From the NCBI RefSeq assembly GCF_017876535.1, contig NZ_JAGIOF010000001.1:2108001-2172000 (forward strand): a stretch of DNA of 64,000 nucleotides, written 5' to 3'. Position 1 is the first letter of the stretch, and each line of letters starts with the position of its first letter. The notes under the pieces were generated by a model. That model had not been told where the DNA came from and made no database searches. It saw only the letters and a list, made by a program, of their open reading frames with translations. Shown here piece by piece: positions 38,661 through 46,523 of the stretch. The position numbers were made by a program, and so were the translations under genes. This DNA comes from Paeniglutamicibacter kerguelensis. GTDB lineage: Bacteria > Actinomycetota > Actinomycetes > Actinomycetales > Micrococcaceae.

Positions 38661-39979
38661 GCCTTGCCCTGTCTTGCAAGCTCGCGCAGGCAGAAGACCG
38701 TGACGGCCAGGATGAAGACCAGGCAGAGGTAGCCGAGCCCGGCGAATCCCAGCCAGGCCAGCAGCAGCCCGGACCCGGCGGCACCCACTGCACCGGCGGC
38801 GCCCATGAGCGTGTCGGAGACGCCCTGCACCAGCACCCGGCGTTCGCGTGCCACCCGTTCGGCCAGGAACGCCGAGCCGGAGACGGTGGCCATCGACCAG
38901 CCCAGGCCCAGCAGCACCAGGCCGGTGGTGACCGCGGCCTGCGAATCCGCGCCGAGGCCGCAGACCAGCACCGCGGCAACCAGCATGCCCTGGGAGGCCA
39001 GCATCATCCGGATCCGCCCCATCCTGTCGGCCAGCGAGCCGACCAGCGGGGAGAGCGCGTACATGCCGGCGATGTGCAGGGAGATGGTGAACCCGATAAC
39101 CACCAGGATGTCGGTGGTGCCGTGGTGCATGGCGTGCCCCGGCGTCGCTGCCATGTCCTTGAGGTGCACCGGCGTCATGGACATGACCCCGACCATCACC
39201 AGGTGGGCCACCACGATCGTGGAGATGCCCAGCATCGCGCCCGGCGATTGGCGTGCGGCGGCCAGTCCCGTGGCCAGCGAACCGCGCTTGCGTCCCGGTG
39301 CGGGTTTGGCGGTCGGGTGCCCGGCGGCCTCGTCGTAGCCGCGGGCCAGGAAAATCGGGTCGGGGCGCAACCCGATGTTCAGGATCACGATGGCCAACAC
39401 CATGCCGGCCAGGGAAAAGAGGAACGGCCCGCTCATCGGCGGCAACCCGAGGCTTGCGCCGAGTGCCGATCCGGGTCCGATCAGGTTCGGGCCGGCTACC
39501 GCGCCGACGGTGATCGACCAGACCACCAGGCCCAGGTCGCGGCCGCGGGTGGCATCGTCGGCCAGGTCCGTTGCGGCGAAGCGCGCCTGCAGGTTCGCCG
39601 CGGACCCCACGCCGAGCAGCGCCGCACCGAGCAGCAACACGGGAAAACTCCGGGTGACAGGTGCCAGTATCATCAGCACCGCGCCGATCGCCGCCAGGAA
39701 GTAACCCAGCGACAGCGCCACCCGGCGTCCGCGTTTGACCGCCAGCGCCGCCAGCGGCAGTGCACTCACGGCGCCGGCCACGGAGATCGCGGTGGTGGAG
39801 GCTCCGGCAAAGGCGTTCGATCCGGTCAGTTCGACGGCCATGAGCGAGCCGATGGCCAGGCCCGCACCGTTTCCCACGCCGGAGAGCAGCTGCGAGGCAG
39901 AAAGCGTGAGCACCACGCGGCGCTGCGCCCGGGCGCGGGTGGATACGGGATTGAGCACCGATTTTGGAGAAGTAGTCAC
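38657..39979 (-). CDS. Major facilitator superfamily transporter
   Basis: 440-residue inner-membrane transporter with about 12 helices and a basic cytoplasmic loop in the middle (near residues 215-245). Motif A-like sequences GSLADRMGRIRMM (second half) and a corresponding loop LAVKRGRRVALSLGYF (first half) are visible; drug-export types look like this, but the substrate is unknown. The GTG start at 39979 lies seven bases after TAAGCT, consistent with a leaderless mRNA. Converges with the epimerase gene. Confidence 0.87.
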   Translation of the reverse strand: MTTSPKSVLNPVSTRARAQRRVVLTLSASQLLSGVGNGAGLAIGSLMAVELTGSNAFAGASTTAISVAGAVSALPLAALAVKRGRRVALSLGYFLAAIGAVLMILAPVTRSFPVLLLGAALLGVGSAANLQARFAATDLADDATRGRDLGLVVWSITVGAVAGPNLIGPGSALGASLGLPPMSGPFLFSLAGMVLAIVILNIGLRPDPIFLARGYDEAAGHPTAKPAPGRKRGSLATGLAAARQSPGAMLGISTIVVAHLVMVGVMSMTPVHLKDMAATPGHAMHHGTTDILVVIGFTISLHIAGMYALSPLVGSLADRMGRIRMMLASQGMLVAAVLVCGLGADSQAAVTTGLVLLGLGWSMATVSGSAFLAERVARERRVLVQGVSDTLMGAAGAVGAAGSGLLLAWLGFAGLGYLCLVFILAVTVFCLRELARQGKA

Positions 39980-39986
39980 CCGCGCA

Positions 39987-39992
39987 AGCTTA
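39987..39992 (-). promoter_or_regulatory. Leaderless -10 of the MFS gene
   Basis: TAAGCT, seven bases (TGCGCGG), then GTG at 39979. Confidence 0.4.
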
Positions 39993-40014
39993 GCAACGGG
40001 CGGGGATTAAACGA

Positions 40015-40054
40015 CCGTCGGGGCCCGTCTCCCGAAGGAAGCGGACCCCGACGG
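40015..40054 (-). terminator. Terminator of terC
   Basis: CCGTCGGGG (40015-40023) pairs with CCCCGACGG (40046-40054). It lies about 20 bases beyond the terC stop on the minus strand and just upstream of the MFS promoter. Confidence 0.65.
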
Positions 40055-40075
40055 GGACATGCAGGGGCCGGTCGA

Positions 40076-41125
40076 CTACTCGGAGTCGGCCTTGGCTGCT
40101 TCGTCTGCAGCCTTGATCTCCTGTGCGGCCTTGTGCTCGGCGGCGGCGCGGCGGCCGGCCGGAGAAAGCAGCGAGGCAACGGTGGCGATCACAATGGTGC
40201 CGAGGATGACAACCAGCGAGACCGTGATCGAGATGTCCGGGACCCACTCGATGTGCTCGCCGTTGTTGATGAACGGCAGTTCGTTGACGTGCATCGCGTG
40301 GAAGACCAGCTTGATGCCGATGAAGGCCAGGATGATCGACAGAGCGTGCTTGAGGTAGACCAGGCGGTCCATCAGGCCACCGAGCAGGAAGTACAGCTGG
40401 CGCAGGCCCATCAGAGCGAACAGGTTCGCGGTGAAGACGATGAACGGGGACTGGGTCAGGCCGAAGATCGCCGGGATCGAGTCGACCGCGAAGAGCAGGT
40501 CGGTCATGCCGATGGTCACGAAGACCAGCACCATCGGGGTGAACATGCGCTTGCCGTCGATGGTGGTGCGCAGCTTGTTGCCGTCGAATTCCTTGGAGAT
40601 CGGCAGGTTCTTGGTCAGCTTGTAGACCAGGCCGTTGTTGGCGCCTTCAGACTCGTCCTCGCCGTGGTCGGTTGCCTGCTTCCATGCGGTCCAGAGCAGG
40701 AACGCACCGAAGATGTAGAAGACCCACGAGTAGTTTTCGATGACAGCGGCACCGAGGATGATGAAGATGCCGCGCAGGATCAGCGCGATGATGATGCCGA
40801 ACATCAACACTTCTTGCTGGTACTTACGTGGCACCGAGAAGCGGGCCATGATGATGATGAACACGAAGAGGTTGTCGATGCTCAAGGAGTACTCGGTGAC
40901 CCAGCCGGCGATGAACTGCTGGCCGAGGTCCGGGCCCGCCTGCCACCAGACAACGGCGCCGAAGATCAGTGCCAGGGTGACGTAGAAGCCGACCCAGAGG
41001 CCGGATTCCTTCATCGAAGGTTCGTGTGGTTTCTTGACTACGTAAAGCAGGTCAAGAAGAAGAATGATGCACAATGCAGACAGAGATATGATCTCAAACT
41101 GCAGCGACAAGCCGTGGTTTCCCAA
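40076..41125 (-). CDS. TerC-family membrane protein, probable manganese exporter
   Basis: About 349 residues, eight to nine helices. The family signatures are VTEYSLSIDNLFVFIIIM, MTDLLFAVDSIPAIFGLTQSPFIVFTAN, and ALMGLRQLYFLLGGL, with the conserved acidic residues of TerC/Alx proteins. These proteins export Mn2+ or help load it into exported proteins. I chose TTG 41125, seven bases after GAAAGG; another TTG at 41140 is in frame. A probable yybP-ykoY manganese riboswitch occupies the leader, so synthesis is expected to rise when Mn2+ is high. A charged tail (EHKAAQEIKAADEAAKADSE) ends the protein. Confidence 0.92.
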   Translation of the reverse strand: MGNHGLSLQFEIISLSALCIILLLDLLYVVKKPHEPSMKESGLWVGFYVTLALIFGAVVWWQAGPDLGQQFIAGWVTEYSLSIDNLFVFIIIMARFSVPRKYQQEVLMFGIIIALILRGIFIILGAAVIENYSWVFYIFGAFLLWTAWKQATDHGEDESEGANNGLVYKLTKNLPISKEFDGNKLRTTIDGKRMFTPMVLVFVTIGMTDLLFAVDSIPAIFGLTQSPFIVFTANLFALMGLRQLYFLLGGLMDRLVYLKHALSIILAFIGIKLVFHAMHVNELPFINNGEHIEWVPDISITVSLVVILGTIVIATVASLLSPAGRRAAAEHKAAQEIKAADEAAKADSE

Positions 41126-41159
41126 TGTGGGGCCTTTCAAAACGGGGTACGTGAAATTA

Positions 41160-41273
41160 CCGCAAGTCTCTCCGCCGCCCGCTCAGATTGGGACGACCGC
41201 TGCGCCCGGCGAGGCATCGATGCCTCGCGTGTTGACGACCACAGCACAATTGGGATACTCCCCTACGCTTGAA
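41160..41273 (-). ncRNA. yybP-ykoY-type manganese riboswitch before terC
   Basis: The minus-strand leader has the hallmark GGGGAGTA (41263-41256) and, about 80 bases on, GGCGGAGAGACTTG (to 41163), which I recall as the two conserved internal-loop strands of this class in actinobacteria. CAAG (41271-41268) can pair with CTTG (41166-41163) to close the aptamer. A perfect 20-base palindrome (41209-41228) forms a variable stem between. The aptamer ends about 25 bases before GAAAGG, so it probably controls ribosome access. Family alignment was not possible here. Confidence 0.75.
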
Positions 41274-41379
41274 ACAGTCTAGCGTACTCATGTTTCGGGC
41301 ACGTGAATGACCTGCGGCTTTACCCGGAATCTTCGAATGCGAGCAAGTCTCCGGGCTGGCAAGGTTCTGGAAACAGCGC

Positions 41380-43482
41380 CTACGCGTGACCTGCGTTTTT
41401 CATCTGGCGAAGCTCCTTCTTCAGCTCCGACACCTCGTCGCGCAGGCGGGCGGCAACCTCGAAGTGCAGCTCGGCGGCGGCCGCGTGCATCTGCTCGGTC
41501 ATCTGGCTGATCATGTCCACGAGGTTCTCCGCCGGGGCCGCGGCCAGGCCGTCGGCACGGACGACCTCGTGTGCCTTCTTGGTGCCGGCGCTCGAACGCT
41601 TGGCGTTCTTGGCCAGTCGCTGGTTGTTCAGCAATTCCTGGGTGTCGGCGTCCTCGCGGGCCAGCGAATCGGTGATGTCGGCGATCTTCTTGCGCAGCGG
41701 CTGCGGGTCGATGCCGTGGTCCTTGTTGTACTTCTGCTGCACCTCGCGGCGGCGGTTGGTTTCCTCGATCGCCTGCGCCATGGCGTCGGTGATCTTGTCC
41801 GCGTACATGTGGACCTGGCCGTCGACGTTTCGGGCGGCACGGCCGATGGTCTGGATCAGCGAGGTAGCCGAGCGCAGGAAGCCCTGCTTGTCGGCATCGA
41901 GGATCGCCACGAGCGAGACCTCGGGCAGGTCGAGGCCCTCACGGAGCAGGTTGATGCCGACCAGCACGTCGAACAGGCCCATGCGCAGCTCGCGCAGCAG
42001 CTCGACGCGGCGCAACGTGTCGACGTCGGAGTGCAGGTACTGGACCTTGACCCCGTGTTCGGTGAAGTAGTCGGTGAGGTCCTCGGCCATGCGCTTGGTC
42101 AGCGTGGTGACCAGGATGCGCTCGTTGCGCTCCACGCGTGCGCGGATCTCGTCGAGCAGGTCGTCGATCTGCCCCTTGGTGGGCTTGACGATGATCTCGG
42201 GGTCGATCAGGCCCGTGGGGCGGATGATCTGCTGGACCACGCCGTCGGCCTTGCCGAGTTCGTACTTGCCCGGGGTCGCCGAGAGGTAGACGGTCTGGCC
42301 GATGCGCTCGAGGAACTCGTCCCACTTCAGCGGCCGGTTGTCCATGGCCGAGGGCAGCCGGAAGCCGTGCTCCACCAAGGTGCGCTTGCGCGACATGTCG
42401 CCCTCGTACATGGCGCCGATCTGCGGGACAGTGACGTGGGATTCGTCGATGACCAGCAGGAAGTCGTCGGGGAAATAGTCGATGAGGCAGTGCGGCGCGG
42501 TGCCCGCGGCGCGGTCGTCGATGTGCCGGGAGTAGTTTTCGATGCCGTTGCAGAATCCCATCTGCTCCATCATTTCCAGGTCGTAGGTGGTGCGCATGCG
42601 CAGGCGCTGGGCCTCCACCAACTTGTTCTGGCTCTCCAGGGTTTCCAGGCGCTGGCGCAGCTCGTCCTCGATGTCGGTGATCGCGCGGTTCATGCGCTCG
42701 GGACCTGCCACGTAGTGGCTGGCCGGGAACACGTACATCTCGTTTTCCTCGCGGATCACGTCCCCGGTGACCGGGTGCAGCGTGTGGATCGATTCGATCT
42801 CGTCGCCGAAGAACTCGATGCGCAGGGCCTGTTCCTCGTACATCGGGATGATCTCCACGGTGTCCCCGCGCACGCGGAAGGTGCCGCGGTGGAAGTCCAT
42901 GTCATTGCGGGCGTACTGCATGGAGACGAACTTGCGCAGCAGGTCGTCGCGGTTCAGCTCCATGCCCTTCTTCAGGGTCACCATGCCCGCGACGTACTCC
43001 TCGGGGGTGCCCAGGCCGTAGATGCAGGAAACGGTGGCGACGACGATGACGTCGCGGCGGGTGAGCAGCGCGTTGGTGGCCGAGTGGCGCAGGCGTTCGA
43101 CCTCCTCGTTGATGGAGGAGTCCTTCTCGATGAAGGTGTCGGTCTGCGGCACGTAGGCCTCGGGCTGGTAGTAGTCGTAGTAGGAGACGAAGTACTCGAC
43201 GGCGTTGTTGGGCAGCAGCTCGCGGAATTCGTTGGCCAGCTGCGCGGCCAGCGTCTTGTTCTGCACCATGACCAGCGTGGGGCGCTGCACCTTTTCGATG
43301 AGCCACGCGGTGGTGGCGGACTTGCCGGTGCCCGTGGCGCCGAGCAGCACCACGTCCTTTTCGCCCGCGTTGATGCGTGTTGTCAGTTCCTTGATCGCCG
43401 TTGGCTGGTCGCCGGCGGGCTTGAACTCGCTGATGACCTCGAAGGGGGCAACGACGCGGTTGATTTGCTGGGCAAGACTCAT
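41380..43482 (-). CDS. uvrB: UvrABC excinuclease subunit B
   Basis: 700-residue helicase-like subunit of nucleotide-excision repair. Walker [16 protein letters not shown] (about residues 42-56), the beta-hairpin region [25 protein letters not shown] (about 95-119 when read in two parts), DEAD-type LLVIDESH (about 338), helicase motif TIGRAARN (about 540) and the C-terminal UVR motif [24 protein letters not shown] (about 665-688, read in parts) are all intact. TAGCCT six bases before the ATG suggests its own leaderless transcript; it overlaps the stop of the upstream unknown gene. No SOS box seen. Confidence 0.97.
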   Translation of the reverse strand: MSLAQQINRVVAPFEVISEFKPAGDQPTAIKELTTRINAGEKDVVLLGATGTGKSATTAWLIEKVQRPTLVMVQNKTLAAQLANEFRELLPNNAVEYFVSYYDYYQPEAYVPQTDTFIEKDSSINEEVERLRHSATNALLTRRDVIVVATVSCIYGLGTPEEYVAGMVTLKKGMELNRDDLLRKFVSMQYARNDMDFHRGTFRVRGDTVEIIPMYEEQALRIEFFGDEIESIHTLHPVTGDVIREENEMYVFPASHYVAGPERMNRAITDIEDELRQRLETLESQNKLVEAQRLRMRTTYDLEMMEQMGFCNGIENYSRHIDDRAAGTAPHCLIDYFPDDFLLVIDESHVTVPQIGAMYEGDMSRKRTLVEHGFRLPSAMDNRPLKWDEFLERIGQTVYLSATPGKYELGKADGVVQQIIRPTGLIDPEIIVKPTKGQIDDLLDEIRARVERNERILVTTLTKRMAEDLTDYFTEHGVKVQYLHSDVDTLRRVELLRELRMGLFDVLVGINLLREGLDLPEVSLVAILDADKQGFLRSATSLIQTIGRAARNVDGQVHMYADKITDAMAQAIEETNRRREVQQKYNKDHGIDPQPLRKKIADITDSLAREDADTQELLNNQRLAKNAKRSSAGTKKAHEVVRADGLAAAPAENLVDMISQMTEQMHAAAAELHFEVAARLRDEVSELKKELRQMKNAGHA

Positions 43483-43486
43483 GTTT

Positions 43487-44068
43487 CTAGGCTACGCCCT
43501 GGGGCGGACAGGTTGGCCGGTGCTCGCGTTGGGCTGAACGGAAGGTCTCGGTTGCGGCGCGGACAAGACCCTCGATCCGGGCCAGCGCCTCGCCTTGCCC
43601 GTCGCCGATGGTGTTGTGGACCCAACGGAAGTAGCGGTCGGCACCCGCAAGAATGCCTGGAACGACTATGGCCGGATCGATCTTGTGGGACACGTTGTTA
43701 GCCGTGAACGTGGCGCTTCGGGGCGCACCCTTCATGGCGATCGCTGCCGGTTGGCCGGACAGGGTTTCGTTGCCTTCGCCGACGGCCAGAAAACCCTCGA
43801 GAACGTCCAGCAGCGCAAGCCAGATGCCCGTCACCTCGTCCCAAAGGTCCAACGGGATCAGCTGTTGGCCGTGATACAGCAAGTGGACGAGGCCATCGCT
43901 TCCGTGGGGGTTGCGCGTGGCGCGGTCAAACCACAGCGCTGCCGCGCGTTTGCCCTCGCGATCGACACTCACCAGGTAGTGCTCCGGCCGGGCACAAAAG
44001 TCCGCGAGGTCAGTCACGGTGTGAGGGATCAGCAGGAAGGATTCGGTGGCGAATGTATTCGTGTTCAC
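43487..44068 (-). CDS. Conserved protein of unknown function (193 aa)
   Basis: Family not recognised. 193 residues, soluble, no signal peptide or membrane segment. Stretches such as [37 protein letters not shown] and [27 protein letters not shown] look like a globular domain. The GTG start at 44068 overlaps the stop of the small membrane protein gene upstream as GTGA, so it is coupled to it and through it to coaE. The next gene is uvrB, five bases on. Confidence 0.7.
   Translation of the reverse strand: MNTNTFATESFLLIPHTVTDLADFCARPEHYLVSVDREGKRAAALWFDRATRNPHGSDGLVHLLYHGQQLIPLDLWDEVTGIWLALLDVLEGFLAVGEGNETLSGQPAAIAMKGAPRSATFTANNVSHKIDPAIVVPGILAGADRYFRWVHNTIGDGQGEALARIEGLVRAATETFRSAQREHRPTCPPQGVA
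43489..43494 (-). promoter_or_regulatory. Leaderless -10 of uvrB
   Basis: TAGCCT, six bases (AGAAAC), then the ATG at 43482. The element lies over the last codons of the upstream gene. Confidence 0.4.
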
Positions 44069-44418
44069 GGGCGACGGTGCGGGGACCCGTGGTTCTTCCG
44101 CACGTCGCGCTCGACGATGTTGCCCAGCGAGGCGCGCATGGTGCGCATCATGAACAGCACGGCGGCAAACGTGGCCGCGACGATGCCCAGCAGCGCCAGC
44201 CATGCCGGCACCAACACCACGGCAGTGTAGCCGGAGTCCCGCAAGACGAATTGCGCGAGGCCACCGAGGAACAGCCACGGCACCAGCGCGGCGGCAAGGC
44301 TCAACCCGCAGACAAGCCAAGCGAACTTGATGCGGCGCAGCTCCCGGTCGGCGCGGGCCTGCTCGGCCTCGAGCAAGACCCGGAGTTCCTCCTTGGCCGC
44401 TTCGCGGTCAGCGGGCAT
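44065..44418 (-). CDS. Small two-helix membrane protein downstream of coaE
   Basis: 117 residues, no family recognised. An N-terminal charged helix with coiled-coil character (ADREAAKEELRVLLEAEQ, ARADRELRR, residues 3-30) precedes two membrane segments (KFAWLVCGLSLAAALVPWLFLG and GYTAVVLVPAWLALLGIVAATF). Its ATG lies inside the end of coaE (11-base overlap) and its stop overlaps the 193-residue gene. The position implies co-expression with CoA synthesis, but function is unknown. Confidence 0.75.
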   Translation of the reverse strand: MPADREAAKEELRVLLEAEQARADRELRRIKFAWLVCGLSLAAALVPWLFLGGLAQFVLRDSGYTAVVLVPAWLALLGIVAATFAAVLFMMRTMRASLGNIVERDVRKNHGSPHRRP

Positions 44419-45025
44419 GCTTGGATTCCGCACGTGACTTGACATCGAGGGACTCCCAGACTTCATTGACGCGGTCCCGCAGCTCTTCGACGGTTCCGGA
44501 ATTTTCGATGAGAATGTCGGCGACGGCCGCGCGTTCCGCGTCCGCGGCCTGAGCGGAGATGCGTGCCAGGGCATCGGCTTCGTTCATGCCGCGGTCCCGG
44601 GCCATGCGGCGCAGGCGCTCCTGAAGCGGGGCCGCGACGACCAGGACCACGTCGAAGTCCTGCCCCTGCCCGGTCTCCACCAGCAGCGGGATGTCCTGGA
44701 CGATCACCGCGTCCGCGGGGGCGGCCTCGCGCAGGCGGGCGGCCTCGGCGCGCACCAACGGGTGCACGATCGAGTTCAGCTTTTCGCGCGCGGCGGTGTC
44801 CTTGAACACCAGCGCGCCCAACGCCGGGCGGTCAAGCGCCCCGTCCGCGGTGAGGATTCCGGGCCCGAACGCGGCGACGACCGCCGCGAGCCCGGGGGTC
44901 CCGGGCTCCACGACGGCCCGTGCGATGGCGTCGGCGTCGATGAGCACCGCGCCGAGTTCGGCCAGCTGCCGCGCGACGGCGGATTTCCCTGCGGCGATCC
45001 CGCCTGTCAAACCAACATTGAGCAT
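44408..45025 (-). CDS. coaE: Dephospho-CoA kinase
   Basis: 205-residue P-loop kinase catalysing the last step of coenzyme A synthesis, phosphorylation of the ribose 3'-hydroxyl of dephospho-CoA. The P-loop GLTGGIAAGKSAVARQLAELG is at residues 5-25, DADAIARAVVEPG near 30-42, and DIPLLVETG near 110-118. The lid region RMARDRGMNEADALARI is near 140. TAGGCT seven bases before the ATG suggests a leaderless mRNA. Followed by two overlapping unknown genes. Confidence 0.95.
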   Translation of the reverse strand: MLNVGLTGGIAAGKSAVARQLAELGAVLIDADAIARAVVEPGTPGLAAVVAAFGPGILTADGALDRPALGALVFKDTAAREKLNSIVHPLVRAEAARLREAAPADAVIVQDIPLLVETGQGQDFDVVLVVAAPLQERLRRMARDRGMNEADALARISAQAADAERAAVADILIENSGTVEELRDRVNEVWESLDVKSRAESKHAR

Positions 45026-45032
45026 GCGTCCT

Positions 45033-45038
45033 AGCCTA
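45033..45038 (-). promoter_or_regulatory. Leaderless -10 of coaE
   Basis: TAGGCT, seven bases (AGGACGC), then the ATG at 45025. It sits immediately after the stop codon of the flavin oxidase gene. Confidence 0.45.
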
Positions 45039-45046
45039 CAGGCGTC

Positions 45047-46456
45047 CTAGGAAACAGGCGCGGGCGCGATGTTCTGGTTGTGGCGGAACAGGTTGGCCGG
45101 GTCGTACTTCGCCTTGATGCCGGCCAGCCTGTCGTAGTTCTGCAGGTAGGAGGCGCGGATCCGGTCGGTTCCCTCGTCCATCATGAAGTTCACGTAGGCC
45201 CCGCCGGCGGTGGTCGGATGCAGCTCGTCGTAATACGACTTGGTCCAGCCGGTGATCAGCGCCGCGTTGGCCGGGTCCGGATCGACCCCGACGATCACCC
45301 CCGCCCAGCCGCCCTGCCGGTAGGCGAAGGCCGTGGCGTCGGCCGGGACCCGCGCCGCGGCCCCGTCGATCGGGTACAGGTGCATGGTGGAGTGGCCGGT
45401 GGGCAGGGCGGCGCCGTACTTGGCGTGGATGTCGATTGCGGCATCGGAGATCTCCCTGACGAAGTCGGCCCGCCAGTACCACTGCATGCCGGCCGGGAAA
45501 AGCGGGTCGAAGGCCTGCTGCAGCGCGGTGAACGGCATGGCGTGCAGGCCCACCACCAGCGGTGAGCCGTAGTCGCGCACCGGGGCCAGCACCGCGTCGG
45601 CGGCCGCGTGGTCGCCGGTGTAGCACCAGATGATGCCGCAGGACTTGCGGCCCCAGAGCTCCTCGGGGAACGGCGGCGCCGGCGGGATGGTCAGCAGCCC
45701 GATCCAGCCGCTGAGCTCCTCCGGCAGCGCGGGCAGCAGCTCCCGGTACCAGCGCATCACCGCGGGGGTGTCGGCCAGGTCGTAGAGCACGGGGCCCCCA
45801 ATGATCACTCCGTGCTCCCCGATGTCGTGGGTGCGGAAGGTGAAGGAGGTGACGACGCCGAAGTTGCCGCCGCCCCCGCGCAGGGCCCAGAACAGGTCGG
45901 GGTGCCGGTGCTCGTCCGCTGTGACAAGGGTTCCGTCGGCCAGTACCACGTCCGCGGAGAGCAGGTTGTCCACCGTCAGGCCGAAGCGCCGGGTCAGGTA
46001 GCCGATGCCTCCGCCCAGGGCCAGCCCGCCGACGCCCGTGGAGGCGATGAAGCCGCTGGGGGTGGCCATGCCGAAGGCGACGGTGGCGTGGTCCACGTCG
46101 GCCCACACCGCCCCGCCGTCCACGCGCACGGTGTGGGCCGCGGGGTCGATCGTGGTGGAGCGCATGGCGCCCAGGTCGATGACCAGCGCGTCGTCGGCGA
46201 CCGACAGCCCGGAGGCCTGGTGGCCCCCGCCGCGCACGGCGAGTTCGACGCCGTTCTCGCGGGCGAAGTTCACGCAGGCGACGATATCCGCGGTGTCGGC
46301 GACCCGGGCGATGGCCGCCGGGCGTCGGTCGACCATGCCGTTGTAGACGGCACGCGCCGCATCGTAGGTCGCGTCCTGCGGCAAGGTCAGCGTTCCGCGC
46401 AACGACGCCGCGAGTTCGGCGAAGGGTGCTTCCGTGGTTTCCGGTTGCCCGCTCAT
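45047..46456 (-). CDS. FAD-linked oxidase with berberine-bridge C-terminus
   Basis: 469-residue flavoenzyme of the PCMH/6-hydroxy-D-nicotine oxidase type. RGGGHQASG carries H79, the likely site of covalent FAD attachment; the nucleotide loop ASTGVGGLALGGGIGYLTRRFG lacks the second (cysteinyl) attachment residue of plant berberine-bridge enzymes, so FAD is probably bound once. The C-terminal YVNFMMDEG and KAKYDPANLFRHNQNI form the BBE segment. Substrate unknown, likely a small alcohol, sugar or alkaloid-like compound. Starts behind GGAGAA, 67 bases after the SARP-type regulator gene on the same strand. Confidence 0.9.
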   Translation of the reverse strand: MSGQPETTEAPFAELAASLRGTLTLPQDATYDAARAVYNGMVDRRPAAIARVADTADIVACVNFARENGVELAVRGGGHQASGLSVADDALVIDLGAMRSTTIDPAAHTVRVDGGAVWADVDHATVAFGMATPSGFIASTGVGGLALGGGIGYLTRRFGLTVDNLLSADVVLADGTLVTADEHRHPDLFWALRGGGGNFGVVTSFTFRTHDIGEHGVIIGGPVLYDLADTPAVMRWYRELLPALPEELSGWIGLLTIPPAPPFPEELWGRKSCGIIWCYTGDHAAADAVLAPVRDYGSPLVVGLHAMPFTALQQAFDPLFPAGMQWYWRADFVREISDAAIDIHAKYGAALPTGHSTMHLYPIDGAAARVPADATAFAYRQGGWAGVIVGVDPDPANAALITGWTKSYYDELHPTTAGGAYVNFMMDEGTDRIRASYLQNYDRLAGIKAKYDPANLFRHNQNIAPAPVS

Positions 46457-46523
46457 GGTGTTCTCCTGCTTGGTGCTTGGGGGTGGTTCTTGATGGATTC
46501 CACGCTAGGCGCCCGCGCGTTCG

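Noticed and set aside
43483..43600. Possible SOS box for uvrB
   Set aside because: No TCGAA/TTCGA pair of arms is present upstream of the start.
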